A stretch of DNA of 64,000 nt, from assembly GCF_030944625.1 (NCBI RefSeq), contig NZ_JAUSXY010000001.1:3348001-3412000 (forward strand), read 5' to 3'. Each line of letters starts with the position of its first letter. The stretch's first letter is position 1. Under the pieces are notes generated by a model, which did not search any database, was not told the origin of the DNA, and was given only the letters and a program-made list of their open reading frames with translations. The translations under genes were made by a program, and so were the position numbers. Shown here one piece after another: positions 9,649 through 19,064 of the stretch. This DNA is from Arthrobacter sp. SLBN-112 (GTDB lineage: Bacteria; Actinomycetota; Actinomycetes; Actinomycetales; Micrococcaceae).

Positions 9649-10293
9649 ATGCATTTCGTCGAACCGTCCCGAGAAGTCCTGGCCGAGACCCTGCTTGCGG
9701 CCGGCCCTGATGCGCCCACGCTGTGCAAGGGCTGGCGCACCAGGGACCTTGCCGCGCACCTGTACCTGCGCGAGCGGAAGGCCGCCGTCGGGCTTGGTTT
9801 GATCATCAAGAGCCTGGCCAAGGCCTCCGACCAGGCCACCGCCAAACTTGCTGCCAAACTGACCACCACCGAGGACTACGCCCGGCTGGTGAACACTTTC
9901 CGCGCGGGTCCGCCGGCGCTCTCGCCGATGAGCATCAAGGCGCTGGACGAAAGCGCAAACCTGATCGAGTACTTCGTGCACACCGAGGACGTCCGCCGCG
10001 CGGTGGACCGGTGGGCGCCACGGGCCCTGGACGAGGCGTACTCGGATGCGCTCTGGGACGAACTGGTCAAGCGTGCCGCCATTCTGTACCGCGGCGTGGA
10101 CCTCGGCATCGTCCTGGTCCGCCCGTCCGGTCCGCGCCACGTTGCCAAGCGGGCACCCGTTTCGGTGGCGATCGTCGGTGAGCCGGGCGAACTGCTGATG
10201 CACGCCCACGGCCGCACGCGCCACGCCCTGGTCACCTTCGAAGGCCAACCGGACGCCGTCGCCCTCCTCCAGTCGGCAGAAGTAGGGCTCTAG
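9649..10293 (+). CDS. TIGR03085 family metal-binding protein (DinB / maleylpyruvate isomerase-like)
   Basis: The 214-residue protein belongs to the actinobacterial TIGR03085 group. Near the N-terminus is the segment CKGWRTRDLAAHLYLRE and in the middle YFVHTEDVRRA. Histidines in these positions are the likely metal ligands of the DinB-like four-helix fold. The start at ATG 9649 (MHFVEPSRE) is where homology begins, and a GTG directly before it is the alternative. It is divergent from hisI and convergent with hisF. Its substrate is unknown, and mycothiol-dependent chemistry is possible by family analogy only. Confidence 0.8.
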   Translation: MHFVEPSREVLAETLLAAGPDAPTLCKGWRTRDLAAHLYLRERKAAVGLGLIIKSLAKASDQATAKLAAKLTTTEDYARLVNTFRAGPPALSPMSIKALDESANLIEYFVHTEDVRRAVDRWAPRALDEAYSDALWDELVKRAAILYRGVDLGIVLVRPSGPRHVAKRAPVSVAIVGEPGELLMHAHGRTRHALVTFEGQPDAVALLQSAEVGL

Positions 10294-10310
10294 GGATTCG
10301 TCCCCGCCGG

Positions 10311-10387
10311 TTCAACCACCGGTGATTGAGCTTGTCGAAATCAGGTTTCGACAGGCTCAACCACCGTTGGTCGAGCTTGTCGAAACC
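10311..10387. repeat. Three-copy inverted repeat of a cell-wide small element, between convergent genes
   Basis: Three copies of a 20-22 bp unit related to GGTTGAGCTTGTCGAAACC lie here in alternating orientation: 10321-10342 forward, 10344-10366 inverted, and 10367-10387 forward. Neighbouring copies can pair as hairpins. Units of this type are common between genes in Arthrobacter-like genomes. Here the cluster separates the convergent TIGR03085 and hisF genes and abuts the hisF stop, so it may serve as a two-way terminator. Confidence 0.75.
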
Positions 10388-10388
10388 G

Positions 10389-11166
10389 TCAGCGTACTTC
10401 GAAGCCTGCCGCGCGGATGGCCTCTTTGACCTGGGACATCATGTCGTCAGGCCCCCAGTGAAAGATCGACGCGGCGAGCACGGCGTCCGCGCCGGCGGCA
10501 ACCGCGGGCGGGAAGTGTGCGGGCTCCCCTGCGCCGCCTGAAGCGATGATCGGAACCCTGACGGCGGCCCGGACCAGTTTGATGAGTTCGAGGTCGAAGC
10601 CGTCCTTGGTGCCGTCGGCGTCGATGGAATTGAGGAGGATCTCCCCCACCCCGCGGTCGGCGGCTTCCCTGGCCCAGGCGATGGCGTCAATCCCGGTGCC
10701 GGTGCGGCCGCCGTGCGTGGTCACTTCGAATCCCGACGGCGTGGGCTGGGAGCCCGGGCGGGTGCGGCGGGCATCCACGGACAAAACGAGCACCTGGGAG
10801 CCGAAATGGCGCGTGATTTCGTCGATGACATCCGGCCGTGCCACCGCAGCGGTGTTGATGGAGGCCTTGTCCGCACCATAGCGCAGGAGCTTGTCCACCT
10901 CGGCTACGCCCCGGACGCCGCCGCCGACGGTCAGCGGGATAAACACTTCCTCGGCGGTGCGGCGGACCACGTCGAACGTGGTCTCGCGGTTCCCGGAGGA
11001 CGCCGTGACGTCGAGGAAGGTGAGTTCGTCGGCGCCTGCCTTGTCGTACCGCGTGGGCGAGTTCCACGGGGTCGCCCGCGTCCCGGAGGCCCTCGAAGTT
11101 GACGCCCTTGACGACGCGTCCGGCATCGACGTCGAGGCAGGGAATGACCCGAACTGCTACTGCCAT
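10389..11166 (-). pseudogene. hisF: Imidazole glycerol phosphate synthase cyclase subunit, interrupted by a +1 frameshift
   Basis: HisF makes the imidazole ring of IGP and AICAR from PRFAR and ammonia. The start (ATG 11166, [13 protein letters not shown]) is read normally to VELAH. The frame is then broken by one extra base around 11051-11055, and the rest ([20 protein letters not shown] to the end) continues in the next frame. Removing one C at 11052 restores a 258-residue protein with catalytic Asp residues in CLDV and SVDA and phosphate loops SGGAGEP and AASIFH. No other damage is visible, so a sequencing indel is more likely than true loss. hisG lies 63 bp upstream in the same operon. Confidence 0.92.
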
Positions 11167-11229
11167 GGGAACTCCTGGGATTCTGCGGTGCTGATGAACT
11201 GGGCTTGGACCGTGTCTGTGCCGGCGGCG

Positions 11230-12090
11230 TCAGATACGGCAGGCGTGGATGCTGCTGACCAGGATGGCGCGGGCGCCAAGGTCGTACAGTTCATCCATGA
11301 TCCGGTTGGTTTCCTTTTTGGGAACCATTGACCGGACGGCGACCCAGTCGGAGTCCCGCAACGGCGATACCGTGGGCGATTCCAGGCCGGGGGTCAGGCC
11401 GGCGGCCTTCTCTACGAGTTCCTTGCGGATGTCGTAGTCCATCAGCACGTACTGGCGGGCAACCAGGACGCCCTGGAGGCGCCGGATGAGGACCTCGATT
11501 TCCTTGGCGGTGCCGTTTGCGGCGCCGCCGTTGCCGGTGCGGCGGATCAGGACAGCCTCGGACTTCAGGATGGGGTCGCCGAAGATTTCCATGCCGGCGG
11601 CCTTGAGGGTGTTGCCGGTCTCCACGACGTCGGCGATGGCGTCGGCGACGCCCAGCCGGACGGAGGACTCAACGGCGCCGTCGAGCCTGACGACTTTTGC
11701 GTTGATGCCGCGTTCGGCAAGGTAATTGCGCAGCAGTCCGTCGTAGCTGGTGGCCAGGCGCTTGCCTTCGAGCTCGGCAGCGGCACTGAAGTCGCCCACC
11801 GGACCGGCAAACCGGAAGGTGGAAGCGGCGAATCCAAGCGGCAGCAGCTCTTCGGCTTCCACCTCCGCGTCCAGCAGCAGGTCACGGCCGGTGATGCCGA
11901 CGTCGAGCGTTCCCTGGCCCACGTAGACCGCAATGTCGCGGGGACGGAGGAAGAAGAACTCGATGTCGTTGTCGGGGTCCACCATGACCAGTTCGCGGCT
12001 GTCGCGGCGCTGGCGGTATCCGGCTTCGGAGAGCATGGCGGAGGCGGCTTCGGACAGGGAGCCCTTGTTGGGGACGGCTACTCGCAGCAT
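11230..12090 (-). CDS. hisG: ATP phosphoribosyltransferase, long form
   Basis: HisG starts histidine synthesis by joining ATP and PRPP. The 286 residues include the two-lobe catalytic part with the PRPP-binding segment GVADAIADVVETGNTLKAAG and a C-terminal regulatory domain (from about 210) typical of the long form that is inhibited by histidine. The long form works without HisZ. It follows hisE by 83 bp and precedes hisF by 63 bp. Confidence 0.96.
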   Translation of the reverse strand: MLRVAVPNKGSLSEAASAMLSEAGYRQRRDSRELVMVDPDNDIEFFFLRPRDIAVYVGQGTLDVGITGRDLLLDAEVEAEELLPLGFAASTFRFAGPVGDFSAAAELEGKRLATSYDGLLRNYLAERGINAKVVRLDGAVESSVRLGVADAIADVVETGNTLKAAGMEIFGDPILKSEAVLIRRTGNGGAANGTAKEIEVLIRRLQGVLVARQYVLMDYDIRKELVEKAAGLTPGLESPTVSPLRDSDWVAVRSMVPKKETNRIMDELYDLGARAILVSSIHACRI

Positions 12091-12173
12091 GGGAAATTCT
12101 TTCTGGGTGGAAGGTCTGGGTTTTCAGGCAATGCAGGCCACAGTGGGCCCGGCGGCAAGCGCCGGACCGGTGG

Positions 12174-12437
12174 CTACAGATGCTTGTAGACGTCTTCCAG
12201 GGTCAGGCCTTTGGCGAGCATCAGAACCTGCAGGTGGTACAAAAGCTGGGAAATTTCCTCTGCCGCTGCTTCATCGGATTCATATTCAGCAGCCATCCAA
12301 ACTTCGGCTGCTTCCTCAACGACTTTCTTGCCGATGCCGTGCACACCGGACTCCAATTCTGCGACGGTGCGGGAGCCTTCCGGACGGGTGGCTGCCTTCT
12401 CGCTGAGCTCAGCGAACAGCGTCTCGAAATTCTTCAC
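12174..12437 (-). CDS. hisE: Phosphoribosyl-ATP pyrophosphatase
   Basis: HisE removes pyrophosphate from PR-ATP. The 87-residue all-alpha protein has the MazG-like metal motif [13 protein letters not shown] (EExxE...) and the conserved [13 protein letters not shown] and [13 protein letters not shown] segments. The start is GTG 12437 (VKNFETLF); a longer frame exists upstream but is not family-like. The Shine-Dalgarno (GGAGGG) lies very close to the GTG. It sits between ribH and hisG, so histidine and riboflavin genes may share transcripts. Confidence 0.93.
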   Translation of the reverse strand: MKNFETLFAELSEKAATRPEGSRTVAELESGVHGIGKKVVEEAAEVWMAAEYESDEAAAEEISQLLYHLQVLMLAKGLTLEDVYKHL

Positions 12438-12543
12438 GCCCTCCAGCCTACTTGGTGCGGCCGCACGGGCGCTTCCCGGGCCGTTCCATGACGGGCGCGA
12501 TGTGAGCGAATACACACCGCGCCCGCAACGCCGGACGCCGGTG

Positions 12544-13029
12544 CTAGGCGTACTGCTTCAGCACGACCGCGGTGGCCAAAGCCGCGGTCACTGCCTCGTG
12601 GCCCTTGTCTTCCTTGGAGCCGGGCAGGCCGGCACGGTCCAGGCCCTGCTGTTCGTTGTCGCAGGTGAGCACGCCGAAGCCCACCGGGACACCGGTGGAG
12701 ACGCTGACGTCGGTGAGGCCCGACGTCGCGGCCTGGCAGACGTAGTCAAAGTGCGGCGTGCCGCCGCGGATCACGACGCCGAGGGCAACCACGGCATCAA
12801 AATGTGGGGCGAGCCTTGCGGCTGCCACCGGCAGCTCGAAGCTGCCGGGAACCCGCAGGACGGTGGGTTCGCTGATGCCTGCGTCCTTCGCGGCCCGCAG
12901 CGCGCCGTCCAGGAGGCCGTCCATGATCTGCGTGTGCCAGCTGGCTGCCACGATGGCCAGCTTCAGCTGCGAAGTCTCGGACGGGTTAAGGGTGCTGAGG
13001 TCGATGTCGGGGGCGCCGTGTCCGCTCAT
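12544..13029 (-). CDS. ribH: 6,7-dimethyl-8-ribityllumazine synthase
   Basis: RibH condenses the RibA/RibD-derived pyrimidine with the RibB product to lumazine. The 161 residues carry the family motifs [22 protein letters not shown] and [10 protein letters not shown]; the His in GGTPHFDYV is the catalytic base. Length is normal. It is the last rib gene of the FMN-riboswitch operon, 18 bp after ribA. Confidence 0.96.
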   Translation of the reverse strand: MSGHGAPDIDLSTLNPSETSQLKLAIVAASWHTQIMDGLLDGALRAAKDAGISEPTVLRVPGSFELPVAAARLAPHFDAVVALGVVIRGGTPHFDYVCQAATSGLTDVSVSTGVPVGFGVLTCDNEQQGLDRAGLPGSKEDKGHEAVTAALATAVVLKQYA

Positions 13030-13047
13030 AGGTTTGTCGTGTTCCGT

Positions 13048-13782
13048 TCAGTCTTGTTCGTGGTCGTACGGGGATTCGGGGGCTGTCACGGGCACGGATG
13101 CCACGTCGGTGTCCAGCAGGAGCCGGTGCTCCATCCTGTCCTTCTTGGTGCGGAGGTACCGGATGTTCTGCTCGCGGGAGGGAACCTCCGTGGGGACCAT
13201 TTCCACTACCTTGACGCCTGCCTGGGCCAGCCTGTTCTGCTTGTCCGGGTTGTTGCTCAGCAGCCGGACCTCGTGCAGTCCCATTTCGGCGAGGATCTGG
13301 GCCGCGGCCTTGTAGCACCGGGCGTCAACCGGCAGGCCCAGTTGCTCGTTGGCTTCCACGGTGTCGAAGCCGGCTTCCTGCAGCGCGTAAGCCTTGATTT
13401 TGTTGGCAAGGCCGATGCCGCGGCCTTCCTGGCCGCGCAGGTAGAGCAGCGTGCCGCCGTTGTCCCGGATCAGTTCCAGCGCGAAGGCGAGCTGTTCCCC
13501 GCAGTCGCACCGGTAGGAGCCGAAGACGTCACCTGTGAGGCACTCGGAGTGCAGCCGCACCAAGGGGGCCTTGCCGTCAGTGGGCGCGTTGGGCGAGCTG
13601 ACGGCGAGGTGTTCAACGCCGGTGAGGAGGTCTGTCCATGCCTGGGCCACAAAGTCGCCGAAGGCGGTGGGCAGCTGTACAACGGGGCCCCCGCTGACGG
13701 GGTAGGTCCCGGCGCCGGGTACGGAGTGGTGGTCCCGGTGGCCGTCTTGATGGCTGTCGTCTCTGGCTGCCTGTGCCGTCAT
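13048..13782 (-). CDS. ribA: GTP cyclohydrolase II
   Basis: RibA opens GTP to the first riboflavin intermediate. Zinc ligands are visible in [19 protein letters not shown] (three Cys). The catalytic region [18 protein letters not shown] and the GTP-binding LLSNNPDKQ follow. The protein has an N-terminal His/Asp-rich stretch of about 25 residues and an acidic C-terminus. In many actinobacteria this domain is fused behind RibB. Here the two are separate proteins whose genes overlap by 4 bp (ATGA), so they are translationally coupled. Confidence 0.95.
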   Translation of the reverse strand: MTAQAARDDSHQDGHRDHHSVPGAGTYPVSGGPVVQLPTAFGDFVAQAWTDLLTGVEHLAVSSPNAPTDGKAPLVRLHSECLTGDVFGSYRCDCGEQLAFALELIRDNGGTLLYLRGQEGRGIGLANKIKAYALQEAGFDTVEANEQLGLPVDARCYKAAAQILAEMGLHEVRLLSNNPDKQNRLAQAGVKVVEMVPTEVPSREQNIRYLRTKKDRMEHRLLLDTDVASVPVTAPESPYDHEQD

Positions 13783-14531
13783 GGCTTCTCCTTCTCTTCG
13801 CCCGGTGTTACCCGGACTTCCTCGCGCTGGGTTCCCCCGGCCCCGGCTTCAAGGTACGCCACCAGGTCCTCGATCGAGATCAGCGGGCACCCATGGTCGG
13901 CCGCGAACGTCCTGAGACCGTCCAGGCGCATCATTTCACCGTCGTCGTATACTACTTCCGCGATCACCCCGACCGGCTCCAGGCCGGCAAGGCGGCACAG
14001 GTCCACCGCGGCCTCGGTGTGGCCCTGGCGCTCCCGCACACCACCCTCAACTGCACGGAGCGGAAAAATATGCCCCGGACGGGTCACGGAGGCCGGGCCG
14101 GCGTGCGGGTCCGCCAGGATGCGGGCGGTCAAGGCACGGTCCGTCGCGGAAATTCCGGTGCTGACGCCGGTGGCCGCATCACAGGAGACGGTGTAGGCGG
14201 TGCCCTTTGCGTCCTGGTTGACGGCCGTCATCGGCGGCAGGTCCAGTTCATCGGCGCGTGCGCCCGTCAGCGGCACGCAGATCACGCCTGAGCTGTACCG
14301 GATGGTCCAGCCCATCAGCGCAGGCGTGGCGTGCTGGGCGGCGAATATGATGTCGCCTTCGTTCTCGCGGTCCTCATTGTCGACCACCAGCACCGGCCGG
14401 CCGGCGGCCAGGGCGCGCACGGCGTCCTCGATGCGGTCCAGGCCTTTGCCGGGTGCTTGGGCCCGGTCCTCGGGTTGATTGGCTGCCGGTTCACCGGCGA
14501 CGGCGGCTTCCAGGCGTACTGCGGCGTTCAC
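13779..14531 (-). CDS. ribB: 3,4-dihydroxy-2-butanone-4-phosphate synthase
   Basis: RibB turns ribulose-5-phosphate into the four-carbon lumazine precursor. The 250-residue protein has the acidic-loop metal motif [11 protein letters not shown], then [11 protein letters not shown] and [11 protein letters not shown] with the catalytic residues. A 25-residue N-terminal extension precedes the domain. The C-terminus (TPGEEKEKP) ends just where the RibA domain would start in a fused RibBA. It overlaps ribE upstream and ribA downstream by 4 bp each. Confidence 0.95.
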   Translation of the reverse strand: MNAAVRLEAAVAGEPAANQPEDRAQAPGKGLDRIEDAVRALAAGRPVLVVDNEDRENEGDIIFAAQHATPALMGWTIRYSSGVICVPLTGARADELDLPPMTAVNQDAKGTAYTVSCDAATGVSTGISATDRALTARILADPHAGPASVTRPGHIFPLRAVEGGVRERQGHTEAAVDLCRLAGLEPVGVIAEVVYDDGEMMRLDGLRTFAADHGCPLISIEDLVAYLEAGAGGTQREEVRVTPGEEKEKP

Positions 14532-15187
14532 CGTGCGCCTCCTGCGATGGCGGCTTCGCCGGCGCCTGCAACACCGGGTTCGCGGAAGGCAAGCAGCCGT
14601 TCGGTGTACTTGGCCAGGACGTCGACTTCCAAGTTTACCCGGCTGCCGGTGTGTTTGGTGCCCAGGCCGGTCTCCGCCAGCGTGGTGGGGATGAGGCCCA
14701 CCTCGAACCCGGGTGCCTGCTCGGCCGCCGGGCTGACGGCAGTCACGGTGAGGGAGACGCCGTCGATGGCGATGGAGCCTTTTTCTGCGATGTAGCGGGC
14801 CAGGTTGGCGGGCACGCCGAACCGCAACCGCTCCCAGTTGCCTTGGGGTTCACGTTCCAGCAGGACCCCCACTCCGTCCACGTGGCCTTGCACCACATGC
14901 CCGTCCAGGCGGCCGCCGGCAGGGACACAGCGTTCCAGGTTGACGGAGTCGCCCGTGGCGAGTTCGCCGATGGTGCTCCTGACCAGGGTCTCGCCCATGA
15001 CGTCGACGCTGAACTCTTTGCCATCGATGGCGGTTGCGGTGAGGCAGACCCCGTTGACGGCGATGGAGCCGCCAAGTGCCAGGCCCTCCGTGGACCCGGG
15101 TGCGTGCAGCCGGAGGGTGGCGCTGGTGTCGCCGTCACGCTCCACTGACAGCACCTGCCCCTGCTCAGCAATAATTCCGGTGAACAT
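14528..15187 (-). CDS. ribE: Riboflavin synthase
   Basis: RibE dismutates two lumazines to riboflavin. The start MFTGII is diagnostic (ATG 15187), and a strong AGGGAGG ribosome site lies 8 nt upstream. The 219 residues hold two repeated lumazine-binding barrels, each with a GVCLT / GVSLT motif (about residues 45-50 and 140-145). Its ATG shares one base with the ribD stop (TGATG), and its stop overlaps the ribB start. Confidence 0.95.
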   Translation of the reverse strand: MFTGIIAEQGQVLSVERDGDTSATLRLHAPGSTEGLALGGSIAVNGVCLTATAIDGKEFSVDVMGETLVRSTIGELATGDSVNLERCVPAGGRLDGHVVQGHVDGVGVLLEREPQGNWERLRFGVPANLARYIAEKGSIAIDGVSLTVTAVSPAAEQAPGFEVGLIPTTLAETGLGTKHTGSRVNLEVDVLAKYTERLLAFREPGVAGAGEAAIAGGAR

Positions 15188-16327
15188 CAGCGGCCTCCCT
15201 GGGCTTGCTCCGCGGTATCGCGGGTTGGTTGGTGGTCCAGTGCAACTCTTCGTTGCGGTCTTAAGTGAAGTCTTAGGTCCCGGCCCAGCGTCCGCACTGC
15301 GCCGCCGTCGGACGCATCCCATTCCCATTGCTGGGCGTCGGCAAGGGTGGTGATGCCCAGCCCGTCCAGGGCCGGGGTGCCGGATCCCAGCAGGGTAGGG
15401 GCGAGGTACATGATCAGTTCATCCACAAGCCCGGCCGACAGGAACGAGCTGAGGATGCGGGATCCGCCCTCCACCATGATGTGGCGGGCGCCGGCGTCGT
15501 ACAGCATGGACAGTGCTTCGGCGGGATCCCGCGTGGGCAGGTGGGTGGCCAGGGCCGTCGTCGCCGCGGATTGCGGCGTCGTCGGGAATGTCCCGGAGCC
15601 CCATGACGGCCCGCACGGGCTGTTTGGGGGCGAGTCCACCGGCGGGGTTGCGGGCGGTCAGGCGGGGGTTGTCCACCAGCACGGTCTGCGTGCCCACCAG
15701 GATGGCATCGATGCGGCTGCGGATCCCGTGGTTGTCCGCCAGCGATTCCGGGCTGGAGATCCACTGGCTGGTGCCGTCTTCCGCGGCGATCCGGGCGTCC
15801 AGGGTTTGCGCGATGTGCAGCGTAACGAAGGGCCGTTTGGCAGCGACTGCCTCAAACCATTGCCGGTTCAGGTCCAGCGCCTCGTCGGCGCCGAGGCCAC
15901 TGCGGACCCGCACTCCGGCGTCGCGGAGGGTGGCCGCTCCCCCGGCGGCGGGGTCGTGGGGGTCATCAACGGCGTAGACCACGTCGGTGATCCCTGCGGC
16001 GATGATCGCTTCCGTGCACGGCCCGGTGCGGCCCACGTGGTTGCAGGGTTCGAGCGTGATCACCATGGTGCAGCCGGAGAGGTCCAGGCCGACGGCGGCG
16101 GCCTGGGCTATTGCGTCGGCTTCGGCGTGGGCGGTGCCGGCTCCGCGGTGGTAGCCGGTGACAAGGTGGCGGCCGTCGGGTCCGACGACGACGGCACCCA
16201 CGAGGGGGTTGGCACCGCGCGGACCCTGCAGGGCTGCCTGGAGGGCGTGCTCCATGGCGCTTACTTCATGGGTGCTGAAGGCCGTGACCACTCCGGCGGC
16301 GGGCTTCAGCTCAACTGCGCCGCTCAT
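15187..16327 (-). pseudogene. ribD: Bifunctional diaminohydroxyphosphoribosylaminopyrimidine deaminase / reductase, interrupted by a +1 frameshift
   Basis: RibD deaminates and then reduces the RibA product. The deaminase domain is intact, with zinc motifs HAEADAI and EPCNHVGRTGPC. The reductase domain begins normally (RPFVTLHIAQTLDARIA, IRSRIDAILVGTQTVL), but the frame breaks after about VMGLRDIPDDAAIRGDD. One extra base near 15550-15570 moves the rest (ATHLPTRDPAEAL, VEGGSRILSSFL, YLAPTLLGSG) into the next frame. The start used is ATG 16327, overlapped by an upstream ORF, and an ATG at 16393 is in frame. It is the first gene after the FMN riboswitch. The clean break suggests a sequencing indel. 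Confidence 0.92.
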
Positions 16328-16407
16328 GCGGTGGCCATCGGGTAGTTGGTGCCTGGCGTGGAAGCAGCAGGACTTGCGGCATTTAAGAGCCATCGCTGGG
16401 GGTTCAT
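16324..16407 (-). CDS. Possible 27-codon leader peptide overlapping the ribD start
   Basis: Between the FMN riboswitch and ribD, an ATG at 16407 is preceded by GGAAGGA with 9-nt spacing. It opens a 27-codon frame (MNPQRWLLNAAS...YPMATA) that ends in TGA overlapping the ribD ATG as ATGA. The presumed ribD start itself has no good ribosome site, so coupling through this leader would explain its translation. The peptide resembles nothing I know. It could also be a chance frame, with ribD starting at 16393. Confidence 0.35.
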   Translation of the reverse strand: MNPQRWLLNAASPAASTPGTNYPMATA

Positions 16408-16499
16408 TCGTGTCGTTCCTTCCCTCTCGAACCGCGATGGCTCCGGGGATATACGACAGCAGAACGCTGCGGAGCCCAAAGGCCCGCAGATACAGCTGT

Positions 16500-16643
16500 A
16501 CGTGCTTCTCTCATCCAGACTTTAACTGTCGGTACCGGAATTCCACCGGTTCAACCGTCTGCCGGGTCCTCGTCGGAGGACACCGGCTCGCGGGTCGCGG
16601 ACTGTCACCGCCGGTTCGGACTTACACCGACCCCGGAGCACGT
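16500..16643 (-). promoter_or_regulatory. FMN riboswitch (RFN element)
   Basis: Read on the minus strand this is a canonical RFN element. The P1 stem ACGTGCT / AGCACGT is perfect (16637-16643 with 16500-16506). Conserved blocks GGGGTCGGTGTAAGTCCG, GGCGGTGACAGTCCGCGACC, GGTGGAATTCCGGTACCGAC and AGTCTGGATGAGAG occur in the right order. It binds FMN and lowers expression of the downstream gene. Here that is ribD and, through overlaps, ribE-ribB-ribA-ribH. It lies about 170 bp before ribD and 41 bp after the rpe stop. Confidence 0.97.
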
Positions 16644-16684
16644 ATGTGTGTTGTTATTGTGCCACAACCGGCAGGGGCCGCCGG

Positions 16685-17362
16685 TTATTCCGTCGCCGCA
16701 CGTAACGTCCGGCTTCCCTTGGCGCGGAGCAGGTCGATGGCTGCGGCGGGATCGTCCGCGCCGTAGACCGCGGAACCGGCCACGAAGACGTTGGCGCCGG
16801 CTTCGGCCGCCCGGGTGATGGTCTCTTCGGTGATGCCGCCGTCCACCTGGATGGCCACTCCCAGTCCCGAACCGTCAACGGCTGCCCGGGCCCTGCGGAT
16901 TTTAGGCAGCGTGACATCCAGGAACGCCTGGCCGCCGAAGCCCGGCTCCACCGTCATGATCAGCAACATGTCCAGTTCCGGCAGCATGTCCAGGTACGGC
17001 TCAATGGCCGTGGCTGGACGAAGGGCCATCCCGGCCTTGGCTCCCCTGCTGCGCAGTTCCCGCGCGAGCTTGATGGGTGCAATGGAGGCCTCGGCGTGGA
17101 AGGTGACCGACGCCAGCCCGGCGTCGGCAAACCCGGGCGCCCAGCGGTCAGCATCGGCAATCATCAGGTGCGCATCAAGCGGAACGGGGCTGACCGCCTG
17201 GATCCGCTGCACCACCGGCAGCCCGAGGGTCAGGTTGGGGACGAAGTGGTTGTCCATCACGTCCACGTGCACGGCGTCGGCATTGCTGATCCGCTGCAGT
17301 TCGGCCTCAAGGTTGACGAAGTCGGCGGAGAGGATGCTCGGGTTGATGCAGCATTGCGTCAC
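16685..17362 (-). CDS. rpe: Ribulose-phosphate 3-epimerase
   Basis: Rpe interconverts ribulose-5-phosphate and xylulose-5-phosphate in the pentose phosphate pathway. The 225-residue TIM barrel has [36 protein letters not shown] and QVDGGI, with metal-binding His and Asp residues in place. The start is GTG 17362. It lies 70 bp after rsmB. Its substrate is also the RibB substrate, which fits its place directly before the riboflavin operon. Confidence 0.95.
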   Translation of the reverse strand: MTQCCINPSILSADFVNLEAELQRISNADAVHVDVMDNHFVPNLTLGLPVVQRIQAVSPVPLDAHLMIADADRWAPGFADAGLASVTFHAEASIAPIKLARELRSRGAKAGMALRPATAIEPYLDMLPELDMLLIMTVEPGFGGQAFLDVTLPKIRRARAAVDGSGLGVAIQVDGGITEETITRAAEAGANVFVAGSAVYGADDPAAAIDLLRAKGSRTLRAATE

Positions 17363-17432
17363 GGAAGTGCCTTTCGCTGAAGGTGCTGGTGTGTTTGGGA
17401 AGAAAGTTCCTGCCTGCGCAGGACTTTCTTGA

Positions 17433-19064
17433 TCAGGACTTCTTTTTGATGAGGGCCAGGAACATCGCGTCGGTGTGGTGGATGTGGGGCCAGAGTTGGG
17501 CCGTCAGCTCGTGCCCGGCGCCGAGGTTGCCGGTGAGGCTGACAGCGTCCAGCGCGGCCCCGGCGTCAAGGAGTTCAAGGTCGTCGCGTTTCCGGATGGC
17601 GTCAGCCACTACGGCGGTGGTTTCGGCCGGATGCGGCGAACATGTGACATACGCCACCACTCCTCCGGGCCGGACGGCTGCCAGGGCGGATGCCAGCAGC
17701 TCGCGCTGCAGGGGGCCGAGGTCTGCGATGTCCTTGGGCGAGCGCCGCCACCGGGACTCCGGACGGCGGCGCAGCGCTCCCAAGCCTGTGCAGGGAACAT
17801 CCACCAGGACGCGGTGGAAGCTTTCGGGTTGCTCAGCCCCCACATCACGGCCGTCTCCGGTGCGGACCTGCCAGCTGTCGTTCGGCACGGCGGCCAACGC
17901 CTGGCCCACGAGCTTTGCCCGGTGCGGTGCCGGTTCGTTCGCCAGGAGCGTGGCCCCCCGCTGGTGGGCCAGTGCCCCCAACAGTGCCGCTTTCCCGCCG
18001 GGCCCGGCGCACAGATCAAGCCACGCCTCGCGGGAAGCGTCCGCCGCTGCGGTTGGCCCGGCACCAGCCTCCGCCGCCGTGCCGAGGTCGACGGCGGCCA
18101 GCGCCCTGGCCACCAATTGCGAACCGACGTCCTGCACGCGGGTGGTTCCGGCGCGGACAGAGGACAGGCGGCCCAGGTCCCCGCCGCTGGACAGTGCGGA
18201 TCCCTCCACCAGTTCACCGGGGGTGGCGCCGGTTTCCAGGGCCTCATCCAGGCTCCCGAGCCCGGGCAGGGCCACCAGGTTGACCACGGGTGCGGCGTTG
18301 TCAGCTTCCAGCAGCGCGTTGATCTCCGAAGCGGAGCGGCCGTGGGCCACCAGCGATTGCCGCATGGCCCGGACAATCCACTCCGGATGGGCGTACCGCA
18401 GCGAAGCGATCTTCGTTTCGTCGGTTTCCCCAGCCACCAGCAGGTCCAGCCATTCATCAAGGGTGCGGGCCGTGACTTTGCGGAGGACGGCGTTGATCAG
18501 CGCCGAGGGGCCTGCACCGATGACGGCGCGGGCAAGCCCAACGGTCTGGTCCAATGCCGCATGGGCCGGGACCCTCATGGCCAGCAACTGGTGGACGCCT
18601 ATCCGGAGGGCGTCGAGGACTGCCGGATCAAGCTGGTCAAGCGGCCTGTCCACGCACCGGGCCAGGATGGCGTCGTAGGTGCCTTGGCTTCGCAGGGCAC
18701 CGTAGCTCAATTCCGTGGCGAAGCCGGCGTCCCGTTTGTCCAGGTGGTGGTGCCGGATCCGTGCGGGCAGCACCAGGTTGGCGTAGGCATCCTCATGTGC
18801 CACCGCGCGCAGCACCTCGAAGGCCACCAGCCGCGCGGGGTCGGCGCGCCTGGTCCGCTGTGACGGCGCCTGTTCCGTGAAGCTCCGTTGCGGCCCCCGG
18901 TTGCGTTCCCTTCCCTTGGCGTTCCGCCGGCTGGCATCGCCGGGACCGCCGTTGCCGCGGCCGCCGCCACCGGATCCACCACTGCTGCCTTGGCCGCTTT
19001 GCCCGGCCCTGCCGCGCCCTCCGGGCCTGCCCTGGCCGCCCGGGTTTGCTCCGGAACCGCTCAT
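17433..19064 (-). CDS. rsmB: 16S rRNA (cytosine-967-C5) methyltransferase family protein with Gly/Arg-rich N-terminus
   Basis: This SAM-dependent methyltransferase is expected to modify C967 of 16S rRNA. Residues 1-75 are a Gly/Arg/Ser-rich low-complexity tail. A NusB-like RNA-binding domain follows (about 75-215, [14 protein letters not shown]...). The Rossmann domain has [10 protein letters not shown], the first cysteine motif [20 protein letters not shown] and the second [10 protein letters not shown]. Both cysteines needed for m5C chemistry are present. The start ATG 19064 overlaps the fmt stop as ATGA. The order def-fmt-rsmB is widely conserved. Confidence 0.93.
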   Translation of the reverse strand: MSGSGANPGGQGRPGGRGRAGQSGQGSSGGSGGGGRGNGGPGDASRRNAKGRERNRGPQRSFTEQAPSQRTRRADPARLVAFEVLRAVAHEDAYANLVLPARIRHHHLDKRDAGFATELSYGALRSQGTYDAILARCVDRPLDQLDPAVLDALRIGVHQLLAMRVPAHAALDQTVGLARAVIGAGPSALINAVLRKVTARTLDEWLDLLVAGETDETKIASLRYAHPEWIVRAMRQSLVAHGRSASEINALLEADNAAPVVNLVALPGLGSLDEALETGATPGELVEGSALSSGGDLGRLSSVRAGTTRVQDVGSQLVARALAAVDLGTAAEAGAGPTAAADASREAWLDLCAGPGGKAALLGALAHQRGATLLANEPAPHRAKLVGQALAAVPNDSWQVRTGDGRDVGAEQPESFHRVLVDVPCTGLGALRRRPESRWRRSPKDIADLGPLQRELLASALAAVRPGGVVAYVTCSPHPAETTAVVADAIRKRDDLELLDAGAALDAVSLTGNLGAGHELTAQLWPHIHHTDAMFLALIKKKS

